Source: Actinoalloteichus fjordicus (GTDB lineage Bacteria; Actinomycetota; Actinomycetes; Mycobacteriales; Pseudonocardiaceae). From it: DNA of 64,000 nucleotides. Location: assembly GCF_001941625.1 (NCBI RefSeq), contig NZ_CP016076.1:1612001-1676000 (forward strand), written 5' to 3'. The translations under genes and the position numbers were made by a program. This document shows positions 20,432-29,040 of this stretch, in pieces; within the stretch, counting starts at the first letter, position 1, and each line of letters starts with the position of its first letter. Under the pieces are notes generated by a model. It saw only the letters and a list, made by a program, of their open reading frames with translations. It had not been told where the DNA came from and did no database searches.

Positions 20432-20444
20432 GAACGGCGCCTCG

Positions 20445-21446
20445 ATGACCCTCCACGCCGCAGAACCCGCTGCGGGGGCCTCCACGCAGGCAGGCCCCCG
20501 CGAGCCCGTCCCACCGTCTCGTGCCGCGCTGCGCCGGGCGGACCGGCGTCGTCGATTCCGCCGCGACTGGCCGTTGCTGCTGATGGTCGCACCGACGATC
20601 CTGGTGCTGGGCGCGTTCCACTACCTTCCGCTGCTCGGCAACGTGATCGCCTTCCAGGACTACTCGCCGTTCGTGGGCATCCTGGAGAGTCCGTTCGTCG
20701 GCTTCGCCAATTTCGAGCGGCTGTTCGGCGACCCGGATTTCTGGCGGGCGACGGCGAACACGCTGGGCATCACCGCGTTCCAGCTCGTCTTCTTCTTCCC
20801 GGTGCCGATCGTGCTGGCGCTGCTGATCAACAGCCTGCTCAGCGCCCGGCTGAAACTGTTCATCCAGAGCGTGGTGTACCTGCCGCACTTCTTCTCCTGG
20901 GTACTGGTCATCACGCTGTTCCAGCAGATGCTCGGCGGCGCCGGGGTGGTGAACAACTTCCTGCGGCGCAACGACCTCGGCGTCATCGACCTGATGACCA
21001 ATCCGGACACCTTCATCCTGCTGGTCACCGCCGAGGGGATCTGGAAGGACGCGGGCTGGGGAATGATCATCTTCCTGGCCGCGCTGAGCACGGTGAACGC
21101 CGATCTGTACGAGGCGGCGGCCGTGGACGGGGCGAACCGCTGGCGCAGGCTGTGGCACGTCACGCTGCCCGCGCTGGTACCGGTGATCGTGCTGCTGTTG
21201 ATCATGCGCCTCGGCGATGCGCTGTCGGTCGGCTTCGAACAGTTCCTGCTGCAACGCGGCGCCGTCGGGGTCAATGCCTCGGAGGTGCTCGACACCTACG
21301 TCTACTACGAGGGCGTGGTCAACGGCGACTTCGCCTACGCGGGCGCGGCGGGCCTGTTCAAGGGAGTCGTCGGCCTGCTGCTGGTCCTCGGGGCGAACAA
21401 GGCCGCGCATCTGCTCGGTCAGCAGGGGGTGTATTCGCGCTCATGA
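20445..21446 (+). CDS. ABC sugar transporter permease, LplB-like
   Basis: A 333-residue inner-membrane permease with six helices starting at LLLMVAPTILVLGAFHYLPL, and the ABC-contact EAA loop (LYEAAAVDGANRWRRLWHVTLPAL). N-terminal residues 1-42 are polar and cytoplasmic. It pairs with the next gene to form the translocation channel. The stop overlaps the next ATG by four bases (ATGA). No ATPase gene is nearby; such importers usually share a distant MsiK-type ATPase. Confidence 0.9.
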   Translation: MTLHAAEPAAGASTQAGPREPVPPSRAALRRADRRRRFRRDWPLLLMVAPTILVLGAFHYLPLLGNVIAFQDYSPFVGILESPFVGFANFERLFGDPDFWRATANTLGITAFQLVFFFPVPIVLALLINSLLSARLKLFIQSVVYLPHFFSWVLVITLFQQMLGGAGVVNNFLRRNDLGVIDLMTNPDTFILLVTAEGIWKDAGWGMIIFLAALSTVNADLYEAAAVDGANRWRRLWHVTLPALVPVIVLLLIMRLGDALSVGFEQFLLQRGAVGVNASEVLDTYVYYEGVVNGDFAYAGAAGLFKGVVGLLLVLGANKAAHLLGQQGVYSRS

Positions 21447-22387
21447 CCACGATGGCCGAGAGACCAGAGACGACCACGCCGCGTCGTCGCCGCCATCCGC
21501 TGCGGCCCGCCTGGGAGGAGGAGCCCACGCCGCTGGGGCGGACGGCGAAGGCCGTGGTGATCACCCTCGTGGTGCTCGCCGTGGCGTTCCCGCTGTACGT
21601 CGTCGTGCTGACCAGCCTCTCGCCGCAGGAGGCGATCACGCGGGCGGGCGGGCTGGTGGCGGTGCCCGACGGCTTCACCTTCGCCGCGTACGAGGAGATC
21701 CTCTCCGGGGGAGTGGTGACCAGATCGGTGCTGGTCAGCACCGGACTGACCCTCTTCGGCACGCTGTTCAGCACCACGCTGACGGTGCTGGCGGCCTATG
21801 GGCTGTCGCGGCGCGGCTCCTTCGCCCATCGACCGCTGCTGTTCGCCGTGCTGCTGACCTTCCTGTTCGGCCCCGGACTCATCCCGACCTATCTGACGGT
21901 GCAGACCTTCGGACTGCTCGACACCTACGCCTCTCTGGTGCTGCCCACCGCCGTCGCCGCGTTCAACCTGGTGGTGATGCGCTCGTTCTTCATGAGCATC
22001 CCGCAGGAGCTGACCGACAGCGCCCGCATCGACGGGGCTGGCGAGTTCCGCATTCTGGTCTCGCTGGTGCTGCCGCTGTCCAAGGCGGTCACGGCGGTGA
22101 TCGCCCTGTTCTACGGCGTCGGCTACTGGAACGCGTTCTTCAACGCCTTCCTGTATCTCAGCGACAACGACAAGTGGCCCTTGCAGCTGGTGCTGCGGAC
22201 CTATGTCCTGGAGGGAATTCCTATTCCGGGCGCCGGGCCGATCGATTCGGTGGCAGGCGGGCCGCTGCCGACGCTGGCGGTGAAGATGGCCGTCGTCGTG
22301 CTGGCTGTGCTGCCGGTGTTGTTCGTCTATCCCTTCGTGCAGCGGCACTTCACCAAGGGCGTCATCATCGGCGCGGTCAAGGGGTGA
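21443..22387 (+). CDS. ABC sugar transporter permease, YtcP-like
   Basis: A 314-residue partner permease. It has six helices, from AVVITLVVLAVAFPLYVVVLTSL, and the EAA loop (LTDSARIDGAGEFRILVSLVLPLSKAV). The C-terminal FVQRHFTKGVIIGAVKG is the standard ending of this subfamily and supports the annotation. ATG start overlaps the previous stop (ATGA), so the two subunits are translationally coupled. Confidence 0.9.
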   Translation: MTTMAERPETTTPRRRRHPLRPAWEEEPTPLGRTAKAVVITLVVLAVAFPLYVVVLTSLSPQEAITRAGGLVAVPDGFTFAAYEEILSGGVVTRSVLVSTGLTLFGTLFSTTLTVLAAYGLSRRGSFAHRPLLFAVLLTFLFGPGLIPTYLTVQTFGLLDTYASLVLPTAVAAFNLVVMRSFFMSIPQELTDSARIDGAGEFRILVSLVLPLSKAVTAVIALFYGVGYWNAFFNAFLYLSDNDKWPLQLVLRTYVLEGIPIPGAGPIDSVAGGPLPTLAVKMAVVVLAVLPVLFVYPFVQRHFTKGVIIGAVKG

Positions 22388-22849
22388 GACGGGGCCGGTA
22401 TGTCGAGGTGCCCGCGACTGGGTGGGAGAAGCGCGTCTGCTCGGGATCTCGGTGTGGTGCATGGGGTTCGCGTGCGGCGGCGACGCGGAGCGGGTCCGCC
22501 GCAGAGCGGTGCCGACCGGCCTGGAACGCGGGGTCGACGTGGGATTGAGGGACGCCGCCCCGTCGGTTGCCCGATCGACGGCGAGCCGCCGGTCGACGGC
22601 GCGGCGACGTGACAGGCGTCCGAAAGGGACGCCCGTGGCGGCTTACTCCGATCGAGGAAATCCGTTGCTGAGACTGAGGTTTTCATCGTGGTGAATCCTT
22701 TCCTGATCGTCCTGAACGGGCTAACGACATCACCCGGTATCGCCTTGACGGCGAAGTCCGGCTGCCCATTGACTGGACAGGTGAGGTCCGCGTCGTACGC
22801 GGGCCTCTCTTCCTGTTCGTCGTGAACCATGTCAGCCGAGGAGTACCTC
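22388..22849. other. Intergenic region after the importer operon
   Basis: About 460 bases with no supported gene. There is a 7-pair hairpin at 22615-22633 (GGCGTCC / GGACGCC) without a T-run, which may end the importer transcript. Base composition falls near 22680-22760, as expected for a promoter of the following gene. No SAM or cobalamin riboswitch pattern was recognised. Confidence 0.4.
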
Positions 22850-23914
22850 TTGTCTCTGCCCACCGAGCCGATCGGCAGCATCCCGCGTCCCGACTATCTG
22901 TTGCGTGGAAGAGGTGATCTGGCCGCCGGGACGATCGACCAGGCTGAATTCGACGCGCTGGCCGATCGCGCGGTCCGGGAGACCGTCGAGCGCCTCGCCG
23001 CCATCGGCTCGCCCGTGGTGACCGACGGAGAGCAGACCAAGTCCAGCTTCATGACGTACCCGCTGGACGGCGTCGACGGACTCGCGCCCGACGGCGTGGT
23101 GATCCCCTTCGCCGACGGTCACGTGCGGATGCTGCCTCGGCTGACCACGGGCCCGTTCCGCTACGGCGTCCACGCCGTGCGGTACCTCCAGGCGGCGCGG
23201 AAGGTCGCCTCGGTGCCGGTCAAGCAGTCGTTGATCGCGCCGTCCGCGCTGAGCCTGCTCTACCCGGCCGACGGCATCGACGGCTACCCGCGCGAGCAGT
23301 TCCTCGCCGACCTCGCGGACGAGGCCGAGCGCGACATCCGTCAGTGCCTCGACGCGGGCGCGGACTCCGTGCAGCTGGACTTCACCGAGGGCAGGCTCTC
23401 GCTCAAACTCGATCCGTCCGGCGGGGTGCTGCGCGACTTCGTGGCGCTGAACAACACGGTGCTCGACCGGTTCACTCCCGAGGAACGGGCCAGGATCGGC
23501 GTGCACACCTCTCCCGGCGGCGACCAGGACTCCACGCACAGCCTCGACGTCGACTACGCCGAGCTGCTGCCGCAGTTGTTCTCGCTGCGTGCGGGCCGCT
23601 TCTACCTCCAGCTGGCGAGCGAGCCGGACCCGGATCGGGTGCTCGCCGCGGTCGCCGAGGCATCGTCACCGGATCAGCGCGTGTTCGTCGGTGTCGTCGA
23701 CCCGATCGACCCTCGGGTGGAGACGGCGGAGGAGGTGCGTGATCGAGTGTTGCGCGCCGCGCAGTACATCTCACCCGACCGGCTCGGCACGTGCGACGAC
23801 TGCGGGTTCGCGCCGTACGCCGACGATGTCTCGACCTCGCGAGACACGGCGTTCGCCAAGATCGAGGCGCGGGTGTCGGGCACTCAGAAGGCGGCCGCCG
23901 AACTCGGCTGCTGA
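22850..23914 (+). CDS. MetE-like (cobalamin-independent methionine synthase family) protein
   Basis: A 354-residue single-domain member of the UROD/MetE-like barrel superfamily (YxjG/YxjH type). The N-terminus LPTEPIGSIPRPDYLL matches this family's opening, and DGEQTKSSFMTYPLDG, DSVQLDFTEGRLSLK, GVHTSPGGDQDSTHSLDVDYAELL and TCDDCGFAPYADD are its metal/substrate signatures: the His and Cys residues expected to bind Zn are visible. The family transfers methyl groups to thiols or breaks down related compounds; the substrate is unknown. The TTG at 22850 follows GAGGAG by six bases; the ATG at 22829 lacks a ribosome site and overlaps none. Confidence 0.75.
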   Translation: MSLPTEPIGSIPRPDYLLRGRGDLAAGTIDQAEFDALADRAVRETVERLAAIGSPVVTDGEQTKSSFMTYPLDGVDGLAPDGVVIPFADGHVRMLPRLTTGPFRYGVHAVRYLQAARKVASVPVKQSLIAPSALSLLYPADGIDGYPREQFLADLADEAERDIRQCLDAGADSVQLDFTEGRLSLKLDPSGGVLRDFVALNNTVLDRFTPEERARIGVHTSPGGDQDSTHSLDVDYAELLPQLFSLRAGRFYLQLASEPDPDRVLAAVAEASSPDQRVFVGVVDPIDPRVETAEEVRDRVLRAAQYISPDRLGTCDDCGFAPYADDVSTSRDTAFAKIEARVSGTQKAAAELGC

Positions 23915-24167
23915 ACCCGCTGCCTGCCGCACCGATCGCAGCAGACCGGGGCGCCGCGAACGGGCCGACGACCAGGCGGCGGACGGACAGCAGCGGGCAC
24001 GGGTCGAATCCAGCCTCTCGACCACGAGGTCCGAGACGCCGGGCCGGTCGCGCTTCGGGCGGTGACGCCGCCGGGGCGCGGCCGGTGGCCGGGCTCCACC
24101 CGGCTGCGGGCGCCGACCATGCGGCTCCCGGCCGAGACCGACGGTGCGACGAGAGGGAGTGCGTGGC

Positions 24168-26156
24168 ATGAGCGACATCGCGGACGTGACCCGGGGACGC
24201 CTGGTCTTCGGGGGCGACTACAACCCGGAGCAGTGGCCGCGCGAGGTGTGGCGCGAGGACGTCGAGCTGATGCGCCGGGCCGGCGTGAATCTGGTGACGG
24301 TGGGCGTCTTCTCCTGGGCCAGGCTGGAACCGACGCCGGGCGCGCGGGACTTCGGCTGGCTCGACGAGGTGTTGGACCTGCTGCACGCGGGCGGGATCGC
24401 GGTGGACCTGGCCACGCCGACCGCGAGCCCGCCGCCCTGGCTCGGCCATCGACATCCGGAGACGCTGCCGGTCGACGCCGACGGCCGACGGCTGCTGTAC
24501 GGCTCCCGCAACCAGTTCTGCCCGTCCTCGCCGATCTACCGCAGGCATGCCCTGTCACTGGCGACCGACCTCGCCGAGCGGTACGGTGGCCATCCGGCGC
24601 TGGCGATGTGGCATGTGGACAACGAGCTGTGCGAGGTCTGCCACTGCGACGTCAGCGCAGCACATTTCCGGCACTGGCTGCGCAGTCGCTACGGCGATGA
24701 CCTGGCCGCGCTCAACGAGGCCTGGCACACGGTGTTCTGGAGCCAGCGCTATTCGGACTGGGCGGAGATCATGCCGCCGCGACGGGCGCCGTACCTGATC
24801 AATCCGGCCCAGCAGCTGGACTTCCGCCGTTTCTCCTCCGCCGCGCTGCTGGAGTGCTTCGAGGTGCAGCGCGACGTGCTGCGCGCCGCGACGCCGGACA
24901 TCCCGATCACCACGAACTTCCTCGGCCTGGACGCCCCGCTGGACTACCGGGCGCTGGCCGAGCGGGAGGACGTCGTCTCTCACGACTGGTACCCGGACCC
25001 GACCAATCCGGCCGCGCACGAGATGTCGGGACTGGGCTTCGACCTGATGCGCTCCCTGGCGGGCGGCCCGTGGTTCCTGATGGAGGGTGCGACCAGCGCG
25101 GTCAACTGGCGGCGCCGCAACGCCGCCAAGGCGCCGGGACAGCTGCGGGCCGAGTCGCTGCACGCGGTGGCCAGGGGCGCCGACGCCGTCTGCTTCTTCC
25201 AGTGGCGGGCCTCCCGCGCCGGGGCGGAGAAGTACCACTCGGGGATGGTTCCCCATGCGGGCCCCGACAGTCGGATCTTCCGCGAGGTCTGCGAGCTGGG
25301 GGCCGAGCTGGCGGAGCTGCACGAGGTGGTGGACGCCGAGGTCGAGTGCGAGGCGGCCCTGGTGCTGGACTGGGACAGCTGGTGGGCGGTGCGGCTCGAC
25401 GCCCACCCGACGGCCGACATCGACGTGCTCGGCCGACTCCGAGGCTTCCACGCGGCGCTGACCCGGCTCGGCGTCGCGGTGGACGTGGTGGCCCCCGACG
25501 CCGACCTGTCCGCTTATCGGCTGGTGATCGCGCCGAGCCTCTACCTGGTCACCGACGACGCGGCGGCGAACCTGACGTCCTTCGTGGCGCGCGGCGGCAC
25601 CCTGGTCCTCGGGTACTTCTCCGGCATCGTCGACGAACACGACCACATCCGCCTCGGCGGTTATCCCGCGCCGTTCCGGGAGGCGCTGGGGCTGCGGATC
25701 GAGGAGTTTGATCCGCTTCCCGAGGGCGAGACGGTGCGGTGCTCCTCGACGCTGCTCGGCGGATTCGAGGCCCGCGACTGGCTGGAGGAGCTACGACCGG
25801 AGGGCGCCGAGGTGGTGGCCGAGGTCGCGGAGGGACGCCGGGCGGGCAGGCCGGTGGTGCTGCGCCACGAGTTCGGCACGGGCACGGCCTGGTATGTGGC
25901 GACGGAGCCCGATCCCACCGCCTTGGCCGCGTTGACCCGGCAGGTGTGCACCGATGCGGGGGTGACCGGAGTCCTGGACGGGTTGCCCGCCGGGGTGACG
26001 GCGACCCGCCGCGGCCGGGTGCTGTTCGTGATCAACCACGGTCCGGACCCCGCATCGGTGGAGTTGCCTGCCTGCGTCGATCTGTTGCGCGGCGGGCGGT
26101 GTGCGGGTCGGACGGAGCTGGCGGGGTTCGGGGTGCTGGCGTTGGTGGGGGAGTAG
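24168..26156 (+). CDS. GH42 beta-galactosidase, cytoplasmic
   Basis: A 662-residue GH42 enzyme. The start FGGDYNPEQWP is the family hallmark. The acid/base Glu153 lies in WHVDNELCEVCHC, with Cys residues of the typical GH42 zinc site around CEVCHC, and the nucleophile Glu306 lies in FLMEGATSAVNW. The barrel is followed by the trimerisation (glutamine-amidotransferase-like) domain (ALVLDWDSWWAVRLDAHPT ... VIAPSLYLVTDD) and a small C-terminal beta domain. No signal peptide. It would remove beta-galactose from imported oligosaccharides. The ATG is preceded by GAGGGAG. Confidence 0.92.
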   Translation: MSDIADVTRGRLVFGGDYNPEQWPREVWREDVELMRRAGVNLVTVGVFSWARLEPTPGARDFGWLDEVLDLLHAGGIAVDLATPTASPPPWLGHRHPETLPVDADGRRLLYGSRNQFCPSSPIYRRHALSLATDLAERYGGHPALAMWHVDNELCEVCHCDVSAAHFRHWLRSRYGDDLAALNEAWHTVFWSQRYSDWAEIMPPRRAPYLINPAQQLDFRRFSSAALLECFEVQRDVLRAATPDIPITTNFLGLDAPLDYRALAEREDVVSHDWYPDPTNPAAHEMSGLGFDLMRSLAGGPWFLMEGATSAVNWRRRNAAKAPGQLRAESLHAVARGADAVCFFQWRASRAGAEKYHSGMVPHAGPDSRIFREVCELGAELAELHEVVDAEVECEAALVLDWDSWWAVRLDAHPTADIDVLGRLRGFHAALTRLGVAVDVVAPDADLSAYRLVIAPSLYLVTDDAAANLTSFVARGGTLVLGYFSGIVDEHDHIRLGGYPAPFREALGLRIEEFDPLPEGETVRCSSTLLGGFEARDWLEELRPEGAEVVAEVAEGRRAGRPVVLRHEFGTGTAWYVATEPDPTALAALTRQVCTDAGVTGVLDGLPAGVTATRRGRVLFVINHGPDPASVELPACVDLLRGGRCAGRTELAGFGVLALVGE

Positions 26157-26341
26157 GGGGCAGGTAGGCAGTCGGCGGGCGAATCCGGTCGAGCGAGGAG
26201 CATCCGTTGATGCGGGTGCACGGCGAAGACTTCTGCGCAGATTTGGTGCTTTGCCTGCGGCGATACACTCGACGACAGCGCCACCATCGGTGCGTCCACC
26301 CCGCCGATGTCTCGACTTCAAGGGAATTGAAGGAGCCTGAC

Positions 26342-27553
26342 GTGGACGTTCAGGACGCGCTGATCGGTCATCGCATTCGTGAGGTGCGGCGTTGGCGACG
26401 GCTCAACCTCACCGTGACCGCCGAACTGGCAGGGATGTCCGCCGGGTATCTCTCTCGCCTGGAGCGGGGCGAGCGGACGGTGAATCGCCGGTCGATCCTG
26501 GAGGCGTTGGCTCAAGCCTTGCGTGTATCGCCCACCGATCTCACGGGACAGCCGTACGAGCCGACGGACCCCGTCAGCTCAGAGGCGCATGCAGCGCTCG
26601 CCAGGATGGAGATCGTGCTCGGAGAACTGGATCTGGGTACCGATCCGGGAGTTCGAGCCCGTCCATGGGCTCAGATCGAGAAGTCTGTCGATCATCTGAA
26701 CACGGTGTTGCGGCGCGACGCCGACTATGCAGGCCAGGGGCAACTCGTTCCCGGGCTGCTGACGGAGTTGCACGCTGCCTACGTGCAACAACCAGAGCAT
26801 CGTGGTGACATTCTCGTCGGACTGCTGCACGCTTACCACTCGGCTGCGGTGCTGACGAAGAATCTCGGTGTGCGGGGCCTGCCGATACTGGCCGCGAGGC
26901 TGGCCGAGGGCTGTGCCCGCGAGCTGGGAAGACCGGAGTGGACCGCTTTCGCGAGCTGGCTGCGAAGCCATGCGGCGGGCTCGCTGGGGAGGGCTCGCCA
27001 GTACGAGATGAGCGTGCGGGCGGTCGACGCGGTGGTGGTCAGAGATGCGAACGCCGTGCAGATCTCGGGAATGCTGCACCTCAACGCCGCCTTGGCGGCC
27101 GCCGCGCAGCAGAAGGCCGATGTCGTCTCGACGCATCTCGATGAGGCTGCCGCGTTGGCAGGTCGACTCCCTGAGGGAGCGGAGAACTTCGGTTTCCTGT
27201 ACTTCGGGTCCGACAACGTCGGGATCTGGCGGGTGTCGCTGATGACCGAGCTCGGGGCAGGCGGGAAGGTCGCCGAACTGGCTCGGGGGGTGCATCCGGC
27301 GGCGCTGCCCGCCAGAGCACGTCAGTGCATGTACTGGACCGACCTGGGACGAGCGCTGATCACGGAACGGGCCACCCGCGACGAGGGGATCCGCGCGCTG
27401 CGACGGGCCGAGGAGATCGCGCCGCAGCGGGTGCGCAACAACCCGTTCGTCCGCGAGGCGGTAAGCGGCCTGCTCCGATCTTCCCGGAGCGAAGCAGGCC
27501 GCCGGGAACTACGTGGTCTGGCGTGGCGGATGGGAGTCGCGCCCACTCAGTGA
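26342..27553 (+). CDS. XRE-family HTH regulator, probably of the RiPP cluster
   Basis: A 403-residue protein. N-terminal HTH (residues ~8-65: RIREVRRWRRLNLTVTAELAGMSAGYLSRLERGERTVNRRS, split by the usual turn) is followed by ~330 residues of helical TPR-like repeats (HAYHSAAVLTKNLG, AASWLRSH-type helices, DLGRALITERATRDEGIRALRRAEEI). Such HTH-TPR proteins often sit beside actinomycete secondary-metabolite and RiPP genes. It ends about 205 bases before the graspetide precursor. GTG start with AAGGAG at good spacing; an upstream extension to 26207 is unsupported. Confidence 0.8.
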   Translation: MDVQDALIGHRIREVRRWRRLNLTVTAELAGMSAGYLSRLERGERTVNRRSILEALAQALRVSPTDLTGQPYEPTDPVSSEAHAALARMEIVLGELDLGTDPGVRARPWAQIEKSVDHLNTVLRRDADYAGQGQLVPGLLTELHAAYVQQPEHRGDILVGLLHAYHSAAVLTKNLGVRGLPILAARLAEGCARELGRPEWTAFASWLRSHAAGSLGRARQYEMSVRAVDAVVVRDANAVQISGMLHLNAALAAAAQQKADVVSTHLDEAAALAGRLPEGAENFGFLYFGSDNVGIWRVSLMTELGAGGKVAELARGVHPAALPARARQCMYWTDLGRALITERATRDEGIRALRRAEEIAPQRVRNNPFVREAVSGLLRSSRSEAGRRELRGLAWRMGVAPTQ

Positions 27554-27578
27554 TTCTCATTCGGGTGAACGGGATATG

Positions 27579-27597
27579 TTTTGCCTTCTTGGCAAAA
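27579..27597. promoter_or_regulatory. A/T-containing inverted repeat upstream of the RiPP precursor
   Basis: TTTTGCC-TTCTT-GGCAAAA, perfect 7-base arms, 26 bases past the regulator stop and 161 bases before the precursor. It could be the regulator's terminator (there is no T-run after it on the plus strand) or an operator for the precursor promoter. Confidence 0.45.
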
Positions 27598-27757
27598 TCG
27601 CGCGTGTCGTCACCCGTAACGTCGCCTCCAATGACAGAGGTGCTGCGTCGAGGCGATGGCATCAAGTGGGCATCGCCCATCCCATTGACGATCGCGTGAC
27701 AGCGACATGGCCATACGGATGCCTTCCTTGTCGCACCCGAGTGGAGGAGAAGGAAGA

Positions 27758-28066
27758 ATGTCGATCACAACCGACTCGGATTTGCTGATGCCTGATCTGT
27801 TGCCCGCTTCTCGGCTCCGTCCTCCGGTATCGCAGGACACGCCGTCGGAAGGCGCCCTGCGGCCGTTCGGCCTGGCGTGCTCCACTGTCGTGCTGGACGA
27901 GGAGATCACCGTCGTGGAGAACCACCGCTACGACCAGGACCGCCAGATGGCCGTGCTCTCCGACGGCAGCCTGCTCGTGGACTCCCCGTTGACCGCAACG
28001 ACGAACAACACCACGATCACCAAGGTAGACAATCAGGAATTCACTGACGTCGAGCCCGTCGATTGA
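27758..28066 (+). CDS. Graspetide (omega-ester RiPP) precursor peptide
   Basis: A 102-residue precursor with an acidic leader. The leader has RPFGLA (residues 35-40) followed by a strand-like segment (STVVLDEEITVVEN), the usual recognition element of 'putative ATP-grasp-modified RiPP' peptides. The C-terminal core from about residue 76 is rich in Thr (79, 81, 82, 85, 86, 88, 96) and acids (Asp91, Glu94, Asp97, Glu99, Asp102): Thr hydroxyls and Asp/Glu carboxyls are the ester partners in graspetides. A very strong ribosome site (GGAGGAGAAGGA) precedes the ATG. The ATP-grasp ligase and a PCMT-type methyltransferase follow directly. The ring pattern cannot be told from sequence. Confidence 0.8.
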   Translation: MSITTDSDLLMPDLLPASRLRPPVSQDTPSEGALRPFGLACSTVVLDEEITVVENHRYDQDRQMAVLSDGSLLVDSPLTATTNNTTITKVDNQEFTDVEPVD

Positions 28067-28083
28067 TTGAAAGTGGCAATACC

Positions 28084-29040
28084 GTGCCGGTTATGGTGAT
28101 CAGTCGCGAGTTCGACGTGACCGTGGATCTCGTGCTTCGTGAGTTGGACCGGCGTCGCGAGCTCGCTTTTCGATTCGATCTCGCAGACTTCCCGGAGTCG
28201 CTGTCCCTCGATGCGCGTCTCGTCGACGGCCGGTGGGACGGACGGTTACGAACGGGCGGAGGGGTCTGTGACCTTGATGCGGTGCGTGGTGTCTGGTACC
28301 GCAAGCCGAGTCGCTTCGCACCGCACAAGGGGATGACCGATACCGAGCAGCAGTGGGCGGTCGTCGAGTCCCGCATGGGGTTCGGCGGCCTGCTCGCAGC
28401 GCTGCCGTGCCGCTGGATCAATCACCCGCATCGCAACGCAGTCGCCGGGGTGAAGCCCGGTCAGCTCGTCGTGGCGGCGGCGCTCGGGCTGACCGTGCCG
28501 GAATCGCTGGTGACCAATGATCCGATCGAGGCTCGTGAGTTCGTCGCGGCCCAGCCTGACGGGGCCGTCTACAAATCGTTTCACGGAGGCACCGGGACCG
28601 AGTCAGGCCGCATGACCGCCCTTTACACGACGCCTGTCAACGCCGCGGAGATCACCGACGGCGTCCAGCGGGCCGCTCATCTGTTCCAGGCCCGGGTGCC
28701 CAAGGCGTTCGAGGTACGGGTGACCGTGGTCGGCGATCGGCTGTTCGCGGTGCGGATCGACGTGGACTCCGAGATCGGTCGGCAGGACTGGCGGGCCGAT
28801 CACGCCGGACATACCTACACGGTGATCACCCCGCCAGGGGACGTCACTACGCGGATACATGAGCTGATGCAGCACTTCGACCTGATCTTCGGCGCACTGG
28901 ATTTCGTGGTCACCCCTGCCGATGAGTGGGTGTTCCTCGAAATCAATCCGAACGGCCAGTGGGGCTGGTTGCATACCGCCCTCGGCCTTCCTATCCCGTC
29001 GGCCCTGGCCGATGCACTCACCATGGGAGACCCACCGTGA
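28084..29040 (+). CDS. ATP-grasp peptide ligase (graspetide maturase)
   Basis: A 318-residue ATP-grasp enzyme. The N-terminal part (ISREFDVTVDLVLRELDRR) is the preATP-grasp domain; GVWYRKPSRF and WINHPHRNAVAGVKPGQL are maturase-specific; the ATP-binding lysine is in VYKSFHGGTGTES; and the metal/ATP site closes with FVFLEI-type WVFLEINPNGQWGW, the hallmark of graspetide ligases (MdnB/MdnC, PsnB). It activates core Asp/Glu side chains as acyl-phosphates and esterifies (or amidates) them with Thr/Ser/Lys. The GTG at 28084 has AGTGG upstream; a TTG at 28063 overlapping the precursor stop is the alternative. The stop overlaps the next GTG. Confidence 0.85.
   Translation: MPVMVISREFDVTVDLVLRELDRRRELAFRFDLADFPESLSLDARLVDGRWDGRLRTGGGVCDLDAVRGVWYRKPSRFAPHKGMTDTEQQWAVVESRMGFGGLLAALPCRWINHPHRNAVAGVKPGQLVVAAALGLTVPESLVTNDPIEAREFVAAQPDGAVYKSFHGGTGTESGRMTALYTTPVNAAEITDGVQRAAHLFQARVPKAFEVRVTVVGDRLFAVRIDVDSEIGRQDWRADHAGHTYTVITPPGDVTTRIHELMQHFDLIFGALDFVVTPADEWVFLEINPNGQWGWLHTALGLPIPSALADALTMGDPP

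Noticed and set aside
22600-22850. Possible SAM or cobalamin riboswitch upstream of the MetE-like gene
   Set aside because: No conserved riboswitch core or pseudoknot could be recognised by eye; only a short hairpin without T-run is present.
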